From: Streptomyces flavochromogenes
GTDB lineage: Bacteria; Actinomycetota; Actinomycetes; Streptomycetales; Streptomycetaceae
Assembly: GCF_000717595.1 (NCBI RefSeq)
Contig: NZ_JNZO01000004.1
Span: forward strand, 62,001-126,000
Reading direction: 5' to 3'
Length of the DNA: 64,000 nt
Shown here: positions 8,077 through 16,508 of the stretch, piece after piece
Numbering within the stretch: the stretch's first letter is position 1
How the letters are laid out: each line of letters begins with the position of its first letter
Made by a program: the position numbers and the translations under genes
The notes under the pieces: generated by a model
The model's database searches: none
Told to the model about the DNA's origin: nothing
The model's input: the letters and a program-made list of their open reading frames with translations, nothing else

Positions 8077-9312
8077 ATGGCGGGCGGGGTGCCCCTCGGA
8101 CGGGACTTCGGGCGGCTGTGGGCGGCCTACGCGGCCGGCACCCTGGGCACCTGGGTCGCCTTCAACGCCTTGCCGCTGCTCGCGATCACCGTGCTCCACA
8201 AGGGCTCCGCCGAGGTGGCGGCGCTGGCCGCCGTGGGGGCGGCCGTCGGAGCGGCGGTGGCGCTGCCACTCGGCCCCTGGGTGGAGTTCCGCCGCAAGCG
8301 GCCCGTGATGGTCGCCATGGACCTCGTGCGGTGCGCCGCGATGCTGAGCGTCGCCGCCGCGTACGCGCTGGACCGGCTCGGCTTCGTCCAGCTCCTCGTG
8401 GTCTCCGTGCTGGTCGCCGCGGCCGACATCACCTTCGGCGCCGCCTCGGGTGCCTGTCTCAAGGCGCTCGTCCCGGCGGAGGGGCGGCTGGTCGCGCAGG
8501 CCCGGCTCGAATCCACGATGTGGACCGCGACCGTCCTCGGGCCGCCGCTCGGCGGCGCCCTGGTGGCCCTCCTCGGCCCGGTGGCGACCGTGCTGGTCGA
8601 CGCCCTGAGCTATCTGCTCTCGGCGGCGGGCGTCCGCGCGATCAAGGGGCGCGAGTCCCGCCCCGCGCGGAAGGAGGGGCGGGGGACGCAGGCCGGCGAC
8701 CTCCTCGAAGGGTGGCGGCACATCCTCGCCCAGCCCGTCCTGCGCCCGCTGTTCCTCAACTCCGTCCTGGTCAACGGCCTCATCATGGCGACCGCGCCCC
8801 TCCTCGCCGTCCTGATGCTGGGTCCGCTCGGCTTCGCCCCCTGGCAGTACGGGCTCGCCTTCGCGGTGCCCTGCCTCGGCGGGCTCCTCGGCTCACGGAT
8901 CTCCCGGCCGCTCGTCGCGCGCCACGGCCGCCGCCGGGTCCTGTGGACCTCGGGCGTGCTCCGCGCGTGCTGGCCCGTCGGTCTCGCCCTCGTCCATTCC
9001 GGTGTCACGGGGCTGGTGCTCGTGATGGCGGTCGAGCTGGCGCTGATCACCTGCGCCGGCGTGTTCACCCCGGTGCTCGCCGCCCAGCGCCTCGACCTGA
9101 CGCCGACCGACCGGGTCGTCCGTACCCTCACCGCCTGGTCCGTCACCGCGAAGGCCTCCGCCGCGGCCCTGACCGCGCTCTGGGGGCTTCTCGCGGCCGC
9201 GGTCGGGCCCCGCGCGGCGATCGGTCTGGCGGGCGTCCTCCTGCTGGCGACACCGCTGCTGCTGCCCAGGGAGGAGGTGCGGGCGACGGAGGGCGTTGAC
9301 ACGTGTAAGTGA
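8077..9312 (+). CDS. MFS transporter (DHA-like exporter)
   Basis: A 411-residue major facilitator protein with about 12 hydrophobic segments split by a central charged loop near residues 190-210 (KGRESRPARKEGRG). It shows the loop motif PWVEFRRKRPVMVAMDLVR (about 68-86) after TM2, characteristic of the MFS A-motif region in the macrolide-efflux (MefA/EntS-like) branch. It probably exports a small molecule by proton antiport; the substrate is unknown. Start ATG 8077 follows GAGAGGGG by about 7 bases. Divergent from and probably controlled by the LysR gene. It ends about 57 bases before the esterase. Confidence 0.85.
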   Translation: MAGGVPLGRDFGRLWAAYAAGTLGTWVAFNALPLLAITVLHKGSAEVAALAAVGAAVGAAVALPLGPWVEFRRKRPVMVAMDLVRCAAMLSVAAAYALDRLGFVQLLVVSVLVAAADITFGAASGACLKALVPAEGRLVAQARLESTMWTATVLGPPLGGALVALLGPVATVLVDALSYLLSAAGVRAIKGRESRPARKEGRGTQAGDLLEGWRHILAQPVLRPLFLNSVLVNGLIMATAPLLAVLMLGPLGFAPWQYGLAFAVPCLGGLLGSRISRPLVARHGRRRVLWTSGVLRACWPVGLALVHSGVTGLVLVMAVELALITCAGVFTPVLAAQRLDLTPTDRVVRTLTAWSVTAKASAAALTALWGLLAAAVGPRAAIGLAGVLLLATPLLLPREEVRATEGVDTCK

Positions 9313-9369
9313 CGATGGCAGGCTCCTGCCCCGGGCTTCGTGTGCCCCCGCGCAGAAGGAGCAGCACCC

Positions 9370-10869
9370 ATGAGCACCCCCGGCACCAATGGCACTAGCG
9401 GCACCCTCGTGGCCACCGGCCGCGGGCCCGTCCGTGGCGAGCGCCGTGCCGACGGCAGCCTGCGCTTCCTCGGCATCCCGTACGCGCGGCCGCCCGTCGG
9501 CGACCTGCGGTTCGCCGCGCCCGTGCCGCCGGAGCGGTGGACGGAGCCGCTGGACGCCACCGCGTACGGCCCGACGGCACAGCGCCGCCCCTTCGCCGAG
9601 ATCACCACCATCCCCGAGCCCTCCGTCCCGGGCGCCGGAATTCTCAACCTCAACGTCTTCACCCCCGGTACCGAACCCGCCGCCGCGCGGCCCGTCCTGG
9701 TCTGGATCCACGGCGGCGGTTACGTCGCCGGCTCGGCGGCCAGCCCCTGGTACGACGGGGCCGCCTTCAACCGGGACGGCGTCGTCCTCGTCTCGGTCGG
9801 CTACCGCCTCGGCATCGAGGGCTTCCTCCACCTGGAGGACGCCCCCGACAACCGGGGCGTACGCGACTGGATCGCCGCCCTGGAATGGGTGCGGGACAAC
9901 ATCGCGGCCTTCGGCGGCGACCCCGCCAAGGTCACCGTCGCCGGACAGTCGGCGGGCGGCGGCGCCGTCCAGACCCTCCTCGCCGTCCCCGCCGCCCAGG
10001 GCCTGTTCCGCGGCGCGCTCTCCGTCTCGGGTGCCGTTCCGCGGCCCGACGGCCCCGAGGTCGCCCGCGCCGCCTCGCGGCTCCTCACCGCCCGCACCGG
10101 CGTACCGGCCACCGCCGCGGCCCTCCGCGACCTGGGGGACGACGAGATCCTCGCCCTCCAGGACCGCATGAACGAGCCGGGCCCCGACCGCGAGGGCCTG
10201 CCGCCGATGCTCTCCTTCGCCCCCTTCGCCGACGGCGAGCTCATCCCGCTGCCCGTCCTCGACGCCCTCACGACGGGCGGGGCGGGCGCGGAGGTGCCGT
10301 TGATGCTCGGCTTCACCGAGCACGAGTTCACGATGTTCCCCGCGCCCGGCCCGGGGGGTCCGCCGCTGCCCGTCCTCCTCGGCGGCCTCGGCCTCGACCC
10401 CGAGCGGACCGACGCCCTCATGGCGGCGTACGCGGAGTGCGGCCCGGAGCGGATCTTCGGCCAGGCGCTGACCGACGCGACCTTCCGCGCCCCGAACCTC
10501 GCCGTCGCCGACGCCCGGGCCGCCCGTGAACGGCCCACCTGGCTCTACGAGTTCGCCTGGCGCTCACCCGCCGCGGACCTCGCCTTCCACTGCGTCGACC
10601 TGCCCTTCGCCTTCGACCTCCTCGACGCCGAGGGAGTGGCGGCCGTCGCCGGGGACCTGCCGCCGCGCGCGCTCGCCGACGCCGTGCACCGGGCCTGGGT
10701 CACCTTCGTGACCGACCAGGACCCGGGCGCCGACTGGCCCCGCTACACGGAGGCCGGGCGGGCCACGATGATCTGGGACTCCGAACCCCGGGTCGCCCCG
10801 GACCCGGTCCACCGGGTCCGCGAACTCTGGCTGGACGGAGCGCCGGGCGGGCCGGGACGCCAGGGCTGA
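9370..10869 (+). CDS. Type B carboxylesterase/lipase
   Basis: A 499-residue carboxylesterase of the COesterase (cholinesterase-like) family. Oxyanion hole and nucleophile elbow are evident: IHGGGYVAGS (about 114-123) and VAGQSAGGG (about 194-202, catalytic Ser in GQSAG). The acid is likely the first Glu of FTEHEF (around 317) and the His that of FHCVDLPFAF (about 403). No signal peptide, so cytosolic. Such enzymes hydrolyse small esters, including para-nitrobenzyl esters in the Bacillus homologue; the natural substrate is not predictable. AAGGAG lies 8 bases before ATG 9370. Possibly coexpressed with the MFS exporter upstream. Confidence 0.9.
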   Translation: MSTPGTNGTSGTLVATGRGPVRGERRADGSLRFLGIPYARPPVGDLRFAAPVPPERWTEPLDATAYGPTAQRRPFAEITTIPEPSVPGAGILNLNVFTPGTEPAAARPVLVWIHGGGYVAGSAASPWYDGAAFNRDGVVLVSVGYRLGIEGFLHLEDAPDNRGVRDWIAALEWVRDNIAAFGGDPAKVTVAGQSAGGGAVQTLLAVPAAQGLFRGALSVSGAVPRPDGPEVARAASRLLTARTGVPATAAALRDLGDDEILALQDRMNEPGPDREGLPPMLSFAPFADGELIPLPVLDALTTGGAGAEVPLMLGFTEHEFTMFPAPGPGGPPLPVLLGGLGLDPERTDALMAAYAECGPERIFGQALTDATFRAPNLAVADARAARERPTWLYEFAWRSPAADLAFHCVDLPFAFDLLDAEGVAAVAGDLPPRALADAVHRAWVTFVTDQDPGADWPRYTEAGRATMIWDSEPRVAPDPVHRVRELWLDGAPGGPGRQG

Positions 10870-10960
10870 GCGGTGACGGCGGGCGCGGGCGGTGACGGGC
10901 CCGCGCGGCCCCGGGTGGGGAGCCGGTCCGGCTCGTGGCGGGGGCGGACCGGCTCAACAG

Positions 10961-10979
10961 GCGTGTGTCACACGCTTTT
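10961..10979 (+). terminator. Short hairpin with T-run after the esterase
   Basis: GCGTGTG-T-CACACGC followed directly by TTTT, about 90 bases past the esterase stop. It is one of the few hairpins here with an intrinsic-terminator style T-run. A second hairpin (AGCCGGTCC at 10921-10929 with GGACCGGCT at 10946-10954) lies just before it. Confidence 0.55.
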
Positions 10980-11022
10980 CATACGCCGTGCATGGTCCGC
11001 CGGGGCGGGGGCCGACATGCTC

Positions 11023-11075
11023 GGCTGGACGCCAGGGGCGGACGACAGGCCCTTGCCCGCCCCTGGCATCCAGCC
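11023..11075 (+). other. Long 19-bp hairpin upstream of the NPCBM gene
   Basis: Arms 11023-11041 and 11057-11075 pair over 19 bases with a single mismatch around a 15-base loop, ending 53 bases before the NPCBM start codon. It could be an extra terminator for the esterase transcript or a 5'-leader structure of the NPCBM mRNA. Confidence 0.6.
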
Positions 11076-11128
11076 GTTCCCGGCATGCCCGCGGGCGGCG
11101 TCCGACTCCCCGCCCAAGGAGCCCCACC

Positions 11129-12136
11129 ATGTCCCGTAGCCACCGCTTCCTCGCGGGGTCCGCCGCCACCCTCGGCCTCGGCGTCCGCCACGACGCCCTG
11201 CCTGAGGACCCGTGGCAGGTGGAGCCGTACGACCTGGCCGTCGACGTCGGCGAGAGCTCGGACCGCGCGTCCCGCCACCCCGCCCGGGTCGCCGCACCGG
11301 TCCCGCCGAGGCGCTCCTCCTGGCAGGACACCTCCCCGCGTGCCGAGTTCGGCACGACCCTCACCGTGCCGTCGGTCGCCGCCCCCGGCCAGGCCTTCAC
11401 CGTCACCGCCGCGCTCGGCAACGGCTCGTCCCGGCCCTGGAGCTCCGCGGCCCTCGCCCTGCGTGCGCCCGCCGGCTGGACGGTACAGGCCATCACGGCC
11501 ACCACCGCCGGGCAGCTCGTTCCCGGCGCCGCGTTCACCGCCGGCTGGCAGGTCACCCCGCCCGCCGGGGCCCCCGCCTCCACCCCGTGGACCCTCACCG
11601 CCGTAGGAACCGCCCTCGCCCCGGGAGGTTCCGTGCGGTACGAGGACGCGGGCTTCGTCACCACTCCGCCCCGGGCGCCCACCCGTGACAGCTACCTCTC
11701 CGACCTCACCTGGATCCACGCGGTCAACGGCCGGGGCCCGGTGGAACGCGACGCCTCAGACGGCGTGAACGCGGGGGGCGGCACCCCGATCGCCTTCGGC
11801 GGAACCACCTACGCCAAGGGGCTCGGCGTCCACGCCTTCAGCGACGTGGCCTTCCACCTGGGCGGCGCCGGGAACCGGTTCACCGCCCTGGTCGGCATCG
11901 ACGACCGCTCGGCCCGCCGGAGCTCCGCAGGCGCCACGCGCGCCACGGTGTACGGCGACGACCGCGTGCTGTTCACCAGCCCCGTCCTGACCGCGGCCGG
12001 CGGCCCCCTCCCGGTGGACGTCGACGTGCGGGGCGTCCGGGTCCTGCGCCTGGAGGTGGCGGACGCCGACGCCGAGAGCTCCTTCGACCGCACTTCCTGG
12101 GCACTGGCCCGCGTCACGGTCCTCCCGGGGACATGA
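11129..12136 (+). CDS. Secreted NEW3/NPCBM-domain protein without a catalytic domain
   Basis: 335 residues. The middle part (about 75-155: PGQAFTVTAALGNGSS, LRAPAGWTV, FTAGWQVTPP) looks like the alpha-galactosidase-associated NEW3 fold. The C-terminal part (about 190-335: SDLTWIHAVNGRGPVERD, YAKGLGVHAFSDVAFHL, LRLEVADADAESSFDRTSWA) is a good NPCBM carbohydrate-binding module. These modules normally follow a glycosidase domain, and none is present. The N-terminus (MSRSHRFLAGSAATLGLG) resembles a shortened TAT/Sec signal peptide joined directly to a linker (DPWQVEPYDLAVDVGE) that looks like the tail of a catalytic domain. I infer an internal deletion of a glycoside hydrolase. ATG 11129 follows AAGGAG. 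A strong terminator follows the stop directly. Confidence 0.7.
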   Translation: MSRSHRFLAGSAATLGLGVRHDALPEDPWQVEPYDLAVDVGESSDRASRHPARVAAPVPPRRSSWQDTSPRAEFGTTLTVPSVAAPGQAFTVTAALGNGSSRPWSSAALALRAPAGWTVQAITATTAGQLVPGAAFTAGWQVTPPAGAPASTPWTLTAVGTALAPGGSVRYEDAGFVTTPPRAPTRDSYLSDLTWIHAVNGRGPVERDASDGVNAGGGTPIAFGGTTYAKGLGVHAFSDVAFHLGGAGNRFTALVGIDDRSARRSSAGATRATVYGDDRVLFTSPVLTAAGGPLPVDVDVRGVRVLRLEVADADAESSFDRTSWALARVTVLPGT

Positions 12137-12183
12137 CCTGCGGGCGCGTCCAGGCCGTCCGGGGAAGGGGACGCGCCCGCAGG
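12137..12183 (+). terminator. 15-bp perfect hairpin terminator
   Basis: CCTGCGGGCGCGTCC (12137-12151) pairs perfectly with 12169-12183 across a 17-base loop, starting on the first base after the NPCBM stop codon. It separates this gene from the convergent usp gene. Confidence 0.8.
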
Positions 12184-12263
12184 CCACGCCGCCGGGTGGC
12201 CTCCCCTCCGGGCGGCTCCTCATCCGGGCAGCCACTCTCCGCGCGGTCACTCCTCCCGCGCCG

Positions 12264-12680
12264 TCACTCCTCCGGCGGCACGCACAGCACCGGGACCGTC
12301 GACATGTGGAGCAGCTTGTGGGGTGTGGAACCCAGTAGCGCGCCGCGCATCGGGCTCTCGCCCCAGCTGCCCACCACGATGACACGGGCCGCGTGGCGGG
12401 TCGCGGCGTCGATGAGGGCCTGGGCCGGGTTCTTGTCGAGCACCTCGACGACGGTCGGCACGCCCGCCCTGTCGGCCTCCGTGACCGCGTGCTCCAGGCC
12501 GGCGCGGCCGGTCTGGCGGATGGCCTCGTGGTGGGACCGGTACTCCTCGCCCATCGGACCGGGCACCGCCGCGCCGTAGACCAGCACGAGCCGCTCGTCG
12601 AACGCGGCGGCCACCTCGACCGCGATCCGCAGCGCCCGGGCCGCGCCGGGGGATTCGTCGTAACCGAGCACGACCGACAT
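12264..12680 (-). CDS. Universal stress protein (UspA family)
   Basis: A 138-residue single-domain universal stress protein. The ATP-binding signature G-2x-G-9x-G(S/T) is intact: GSWG, nine residues, then GST (about 103-118), and the N-terminal strand VVLGYDESPGAARAL carries the expected Asp. Such proteins bind ATP or AMP and modulate stress responses or partner transporters. It starts one base after the APC permease stop on the same strand, so translation is almost certainly coupled. A permease-Usp pair suggests the Usp regulates or senses through the transporter. Confidence 0.9.
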   Translation of the reverse strand: MSVVLGYDESPGAARALRIAVEVAAAFDERLVLVYGAAVPGPMGEEYRSHHEAIRQTGRAGLEHAVTEADRAGVPTVVEVLDKNPAQALIDAATRHAARVIVVGSWGESPMRGALLGSTPHKLLHMSTVPVLCVPPEE

Positions 12681-12681
12681 C

Positions 12682-14181
12682 TCAGCGCTCCTTGCCGTGC
12701 ACCAGATCGGGGTCGGCCACGCCCGGCCGTTCCTCCCAGAAGGCGGGCGCCCGCAGCCGCCACACGATCATGACGAGTACCCCGGTGAGGGCGATGCCGA
12801 TACCGATGACGAGCGGCGGCCCGAGGCCGAACCACGAGGTGCCGCTGTACGAGTTCGCGGGATCGGACATGTCGGAGACCGACCTCACCAGGAGCCAGGT
12901 CAGGAGCCCGGCACCGACGAGCGGGCCGAGCCCGATCAGCAGGAAGTTGTGGACGCTTTCGAGGAGGTGACGCCGGTAGTAGACGGCGCAGGCGATTCCG
13001 GTGAGCGCGTAGTAGAAGGCGATCAGGAGCGACAGCGCGGTCAGCGAGTCGAAGAGGGCGTTGGCGCTGATCTGGTTCACCACCAGATACCAGGCGATGG
13101 CGATGCCCGCGACCCACCACGTACTCACGTCGGGGGTACGGAAGCGGGGGCTGATGTGGCCGTAGTGCGCGGGCAGCGCACGCCGTCGGGCCATGGAGAG
13201 CGCGGTCCGTGAGGCCGGGATGATCGTCGTCTGGGTGGAGGCGATGGCGGACGTGGAGACGGCCAGGAGCAGGATCCAGTCCCAGCCGCCGAGCACGTCG
13301 GTGGCCAGCTGGGCGAAGATGAACTCCTCCTCGCCCGCGTTCTCCGCGAGGAACGCCGGACCGGCGTAGGCGACGACCGCGAACCCCACCGACACGTATG
13401 TGATCAGCAGGATGACGGTCGACCAGAGGCCGGCCTTGCCGGGTGCGGTCGCGGAGTCCTTGACCTCCTCGGTGAGGTTGACCGCCGACTCCCAGCCCCA
13501 GTAGATGAACACGCCGAGCAGCAGCCCGCCGGTCAGCGCCGCGCCTCCGGCGCCGAAGGGGTTCAGCCAGCTGAGGGCGGGTTCGACGGAGTCGTACGCG
13601 CTCGTGCCGTCGTACACCTTGTACAGCGCCACGCCCACGAAGATCAGCAGGAAGGCGACCTGCGCCAGGATGAGGACGTTCTGCACGTGCGCCGACAGTT
13701 CGGTGCCGATGACGCAGACGGCCGTCATCACCAGGATCAGGAGCACGGTGAGGGACTGCCGTACGAAGGCGTTGTCCACCCAGCTGTCGAGGCCGAAGGA
13801 GAGCAGGGCGAAGCTCACGGCCACGTCCGCGAGCGAACCGACGACCAGGACGCCGGTCATTGCGATGGCCCAGCCACCGAGCCACCCGGCCCACGGGCCC
13901 ATCGCGCGCGTGACCCAGGAGAACGTCGTACCGCAGTCCTGGTCGACCTTGTTCAGGTAGTAGAACGCGGACGCGATGAGCAGCATCGGGACGAAGGACG
14001 CGAACATCACGCCGGGCGCGTAGATCCCGGCGAGCGCGACGATCGGGCCGATGACGGCGGCCAGGGAGTACGCGGGGGAGGTGGAGTTGAGTCCGATGAC
14101 GAGGGCGTCGACGAACCCGATCGCATTCGCCTTCAGACCCGCGGGACGGCCCCCGGGTGAGGCGGCATCCTCTGCGGCCAT
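12682..14181 (-). CDS. APC-superfamily amino acid permease
   Basis: A 499-residue membrane transporter with about 12 transmembrane helices. The APC hallmark in TM1 is visible (VDALVIGLNSTSPAYSLAAVIG, about 24-45, unwound helix at NSTSPAYS), as is the TM6 segment GVFIYWGWESAVNLTEEVKD (about 226-245). This branch (related to SCO-type amino acid/polyamine permeases) moves amino acids or amines across the cytoplasmic membrane; the substrate is not resolved. Followed after one base by usp. Divergent from the RraA-like gene across about 200 bases. Confidence 0.88.
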   Translation of the reverse strand: MAAEDAASPGGRPAGLKANAIGFVDALVIGLNSTSPAYSLAAVIGPIVALAGIYAPGVMFASFVPMLLIASAFYYLNKVDQDCGTTFSWVTRAMGPWAGWLGGWAIAMTGVLVVGSLADVAVSFALLSFGLDSWVDNAFVRQSLTVLLILVMTAVCVIGTELSAHVQNVLILAQVAFLLIFVGVALYKVYDGTSAYDSVEPALSWLNPFGAGGAALTGGLLLGVFIYWGWESAVNLTEEVKDSATAPGKAGLWSTVILLITYVSVGFAVVAYAGPAFLAENAGEEEFIFAQLATDVLGGWDWILLLAVSTSAIASTQTTIIPASRTALSMARRRALPAHYGHISPRFRTPDVSTWWVAGIAIAWYLVVNQISANALFDSLTALSLLIAFYYALTGIACAVYYRRHLLESVHNFLLIGLGPLVGAGLLTWLLVRSVSDMSDPANSYSGTSWFGLGPPLVIGIGIALTGVLVMIVWRLRAPAFWEERPGVADPDLVHGKER

Positions 14182-14388
14182 GGTGCCTCGCTCTGGTGAG
14201 GTGTGCCTTCATCGTAGGGAGGGCGCACCAGGGCTGCACGCCAGGAGCACGCGGCGGACGCCGACCGGGTGAGTGGGACGGGCCCGCCGGCGGCCGGGGA
14301 CTCCGGCGGTACGCCGCCGGTCGCGCACGGTCACCCGATAGCATCGCGCGGCCCGCCGTACCGTACTCGTCACCGAACGGAGCGCCCG

Positions 14389-15090
14389 ATGCCGAAGGAC
14401 CTGGACGACTTCGCGGAACTCTCCACCCCTCTCGTGGCCGACGCCTGCGTGCGCCTCGGCGAGCCGCTGCGCGCCGCGCCTGCCGGGATCCTGCCCGTCG
14501 TGGCGGGGCGGCGCCTCGCGGGGCGTGCGCTGCCCGTACGCCACTACGGCAGCGTCGACGTCTTCCTGGAGGCCTTCACCCGGGCCGGGCCCGGTGACGT
14601 CCTCGTCATCGACAACGCGGGCCGCCGCGACGAGGCCTGCATCGGCGACCTCGCGGTCCTGGAGGCGGAGGCGGCGGGTGTGGCCGGGGTCGTCGTCTGG
14701 GGCCTGCACCGGGACACGCCCGACCTCGTCGAGATCGGGCTGCCCGTGTTCTCGTACGGACGGCACGCCCCCGGCCCCCTGCGGGCCGACCCCCGGGACC
14801 CCGACGCGCTGACCACGGCCCGCTTCGGCGAGCACGCCGTGACCGCCGACGATGTCGTCCTCGCCGACGACGACGGTGTGCTGTTCGTGCCGGCCGCGCG
14901 GGTGGCCGCCGTCCTGGAGGTGGCCCGCACGCTGTTCCGCACGGAGCGGGAACAGGCCCGCCGCATCAGGGCGGGGGAGACGCTCCGCGCCCAGACCCGC
15001 TTCGACGCCTATATGGCGGCCCGGGCCGAGGACCCCACGTACACCTTCCGGCAGCATCTGCGCCGGATCGGCGGCGCGATCGAGGAGTGA
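14389..15090 (+). CDS. RraA-like / HMG aldolase family protein
   Basis: A 233-residue RraA-fold protein. The signature region is VLVIDNAGRRDEACIGDLAVLEAEAAGVAGVVVWGLHRDTPDL (given here in parts: GDVLVIDNAG about 66-75, GLHRDT about 104-109), matching the metal/pyruvate site of class II 4-hydroxy-4-methyl-2-oxoglutarate aldolases, where an Arg-Asp pair and an upstream Asp bind metal and substrate. True RraA proteins of about 160 residues inhibit RNase E. This longer form (about 230) is more like the aldolase branch, so a pyruvate aldolase/oxaloacetate decarboxylase role is inferred. ATG 14389 with GGAG 7-10 bases upstream. The stop codon lies inside a 31-bp tandem repeat. Confidence 0.75.
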   Translation: MPKDLDDFAELSTPLVADACVRLGEPLRAAPAGILPVVAGRRLAGRALPVRHYGSVDVFLEAFTRAGPGDVLVIDNAGRRDEACIGDLAVLEAEAAGVAGVVVWGLHRDTPDLVEIGLPVFSYGRHAPGPLRADPRDPDALTTARFGEHAVTADDVVLADDDGVLFVPAARVAAVLEVARTLFRTEREQARRIRAGETLRAQTRFDAYMAARAEDPTYTFRQHLRRIGGAIEE

Positions 15091-15180
15091 GCCGGGGAGT
15101 GCGCCGAGGGTCGGGGTGTGAGCCGGGGAATGCGCCGGGGGTCGGGGTGTGAGCCGGGGAGTGCGCCGGGGGTGCGGGGG
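15087..15180. repeat. Three tandem 31-bp repeats across the RraA-like stop codon
   Basis: Units begin at 15087, 15118 and 15149, each starting GTGAGCCGGGGA and containing TGCGCCG. Unit 2 differs from unit 1 at two positions and unit 3 diverges at its end. The first unit includes the TGA stop of the RraA-like gene, and the array ends at the stop of the opposing osmC-like gene. Confidence 0.85.
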
Positions 15181-15181
15181 A

Positions 15182-15619
15182 TCAGCCCTCGAAGCCGACC
15201 GTGCCGTCAGGCAGGATCGCCTCCACAAGCGCGCCGTGTTCCACGGTGCGGCTCACCGTGCAGAACTTCTCGTGCGTCAGACGCACCCCGCGGGCGAACA
15301 CCTCCGCCGCCTTCGGGTTGTTGTCCGGGAGCTCGAACTCGTAGCTCACCCGGATCCGGCCCACCCGGCCGTCGTCCTCGGGCCCGGAGACCGACTCCAC
15401 CACGATCTTCAGGTCGTCGTGGTCCACGGCCCGCGCGGTCCGGTCCACGACCAGCCCGCCGCAGCCGCCCATCGCCGCGAGCAGCAACTCGACCGGGGTG
15501 AAGGAGGGCTGGGCGTCGGCGTCGTCGGCGGCGGCCATCCGGACCTCCGCGCCCCGGTCGTTCCGGGCGGTCCAGTTCCGGTACCCGGTGCGGACGGTCT
15601 CGATCCGGTAGTCGGCCAT
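15182..15619 (-). CDS. OsmC-family peroxiredoxin-like protein
   Basis: A 145-residue OsmC/Ohr-family protein. The core helix with the first Cys (ELLLAAMGGCGGLVVDRTA, Cys at about 52) and the second Cys in THEKFCTVSRTVEHGA (about 117) are present, the pair used by this family to reduce organic hydroperoxides with dithiol donors. The first Cys sits in a GGCGG context rather than the SCF/GCH of Ohr, so it belongs to the broader OsmC group and its peroxide preference is unclear. ATG 15619 starts at the conserved MADYRIETVRTGY. Cytosolic. Upstream 308 bases hold no gene. Confidence 0.88.
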   Translation of the reverse strand: MADYRIETVRTGYRNWTARNDRGAEVRMAAADDADAQPSFTPVELLLAAMGGCGGLVVDRTARAVDHDDLKIVVESVSGPEDDGRVGRIRVSYEFELPDNNPKAAEVFARGVRLTHEKFCTVSRTVEHGALVEAILPDGTVGFEG

Positions 15620-15927
15620 GGCGGCGGTCTCCTTCGTTCTGGGGTGCGTGCTCGTACGGTACGGCGCCCCGATCAAGCAACCCCACCGCCCCCGCCCGGC
15701 CAAACGGACGCGCCGGTCGGGCACTCACCGGAGAGGTCAGCACCCGGACCCCTGGGCGCGGACGGGCCCGGGGACGGGACGGGGCCGCGCCCCACCGCAC
15801 CGACGCCGTGACCCGGCTCCTTCGTGCTGCTCCCTCTCCTCTTCCTGGGCCTCTTCGACCGGCCCTGGACCGACGGCGGCGACGAGCCGGACACGGCCGG
15901 CGGAAGCATCGAGCGTCGGCGCCGCCG
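15620..15927. other. Gene-free stretch upstream of osmC-like gene
   Basis: 308 bases between the osmC-like start and the deleted amidotransferase remnant. I find no credible ORF, repeat or promoter consensus on either strand. Open frames here show no family resemblance. Given the decay on its left flank it may be degraded coding sequence. Confidence 0.4.
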
Positions 15928-16320
15928 CTACCGCCTCGCGTCCGCGCGGGCCCGGACCACCGCACCCCAGGCCTCCGCCACCGCGCCCCAGACCGTGCGG
16001 AGTCCGGGCTCCGCGGCCCGCACCGTGGTCACCGTGGCCTCCGGGTCGGTGCCCGACTCCCGCATCCGCTCGCCGTCCTCGGCCGCCCACTCCGCGACCG
16101 TTGCCCCGTCCGCCTCCGGATGGAACTGCACCGCCCATCCGGCGCTCCCCACCCGGACGAGCCCCGCGCCCGCCTCCTCCTCGTGCTGCACCACGAGGAC
16201 GGCGGCGGGCCCGCGCGCGGTGCCGGTCGAGGACGCGCGGCTCCCGAAGATCTCCGCCGTGCTCGCCGCCGCCTCCGCTGCACGCGATGTCCCCGTCGCT
16301 TCTGTCGTCTCCGTCGTCAC
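15928..16320 (-). pseudogene. Type 1 glutamine amidotransferase with large internal deletion
   Basis: An open frame of 130 codons with the two ends of a class I glutamine amidotransferase. The end around AGWAVQFHPEADGATVAEW (about 61-79) carries the His and Glu of the catalytic triad and continues through a normal C-terminus (AVAEAWGAVVRARA). In front lies VLVVQHEEEAGAGLVRVG, which looks like the family's first beta-strand joined straight to the HPE region. The roughly 130 residues between, including the nucleophilic Cys elbow, are missing. The reading frame is preserved. The product cannot be an active amidotransferase. The N-terminal 38 residues are Thr/Ala-rich and unlike the family. Confidence 0.68.
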
Positions 16321-16508
16321 GGTCGGTCCGCCTCCCCTGGCCCGCCCGGCAACGCCTCGTCGCGTCCGCCGCCCCCGAGCATCGCTGAAGAAACGTGCGT
16401 GCGGGACCCCTCGGAGGGATCTTCCGCAGTCACGTCTGAGTAGCCGCCCGCGCCCGTCTGAGTACCTGGACCGATACGGCGCCGTCCGCGCCCTGCTGGA
16501 CTGTGACC

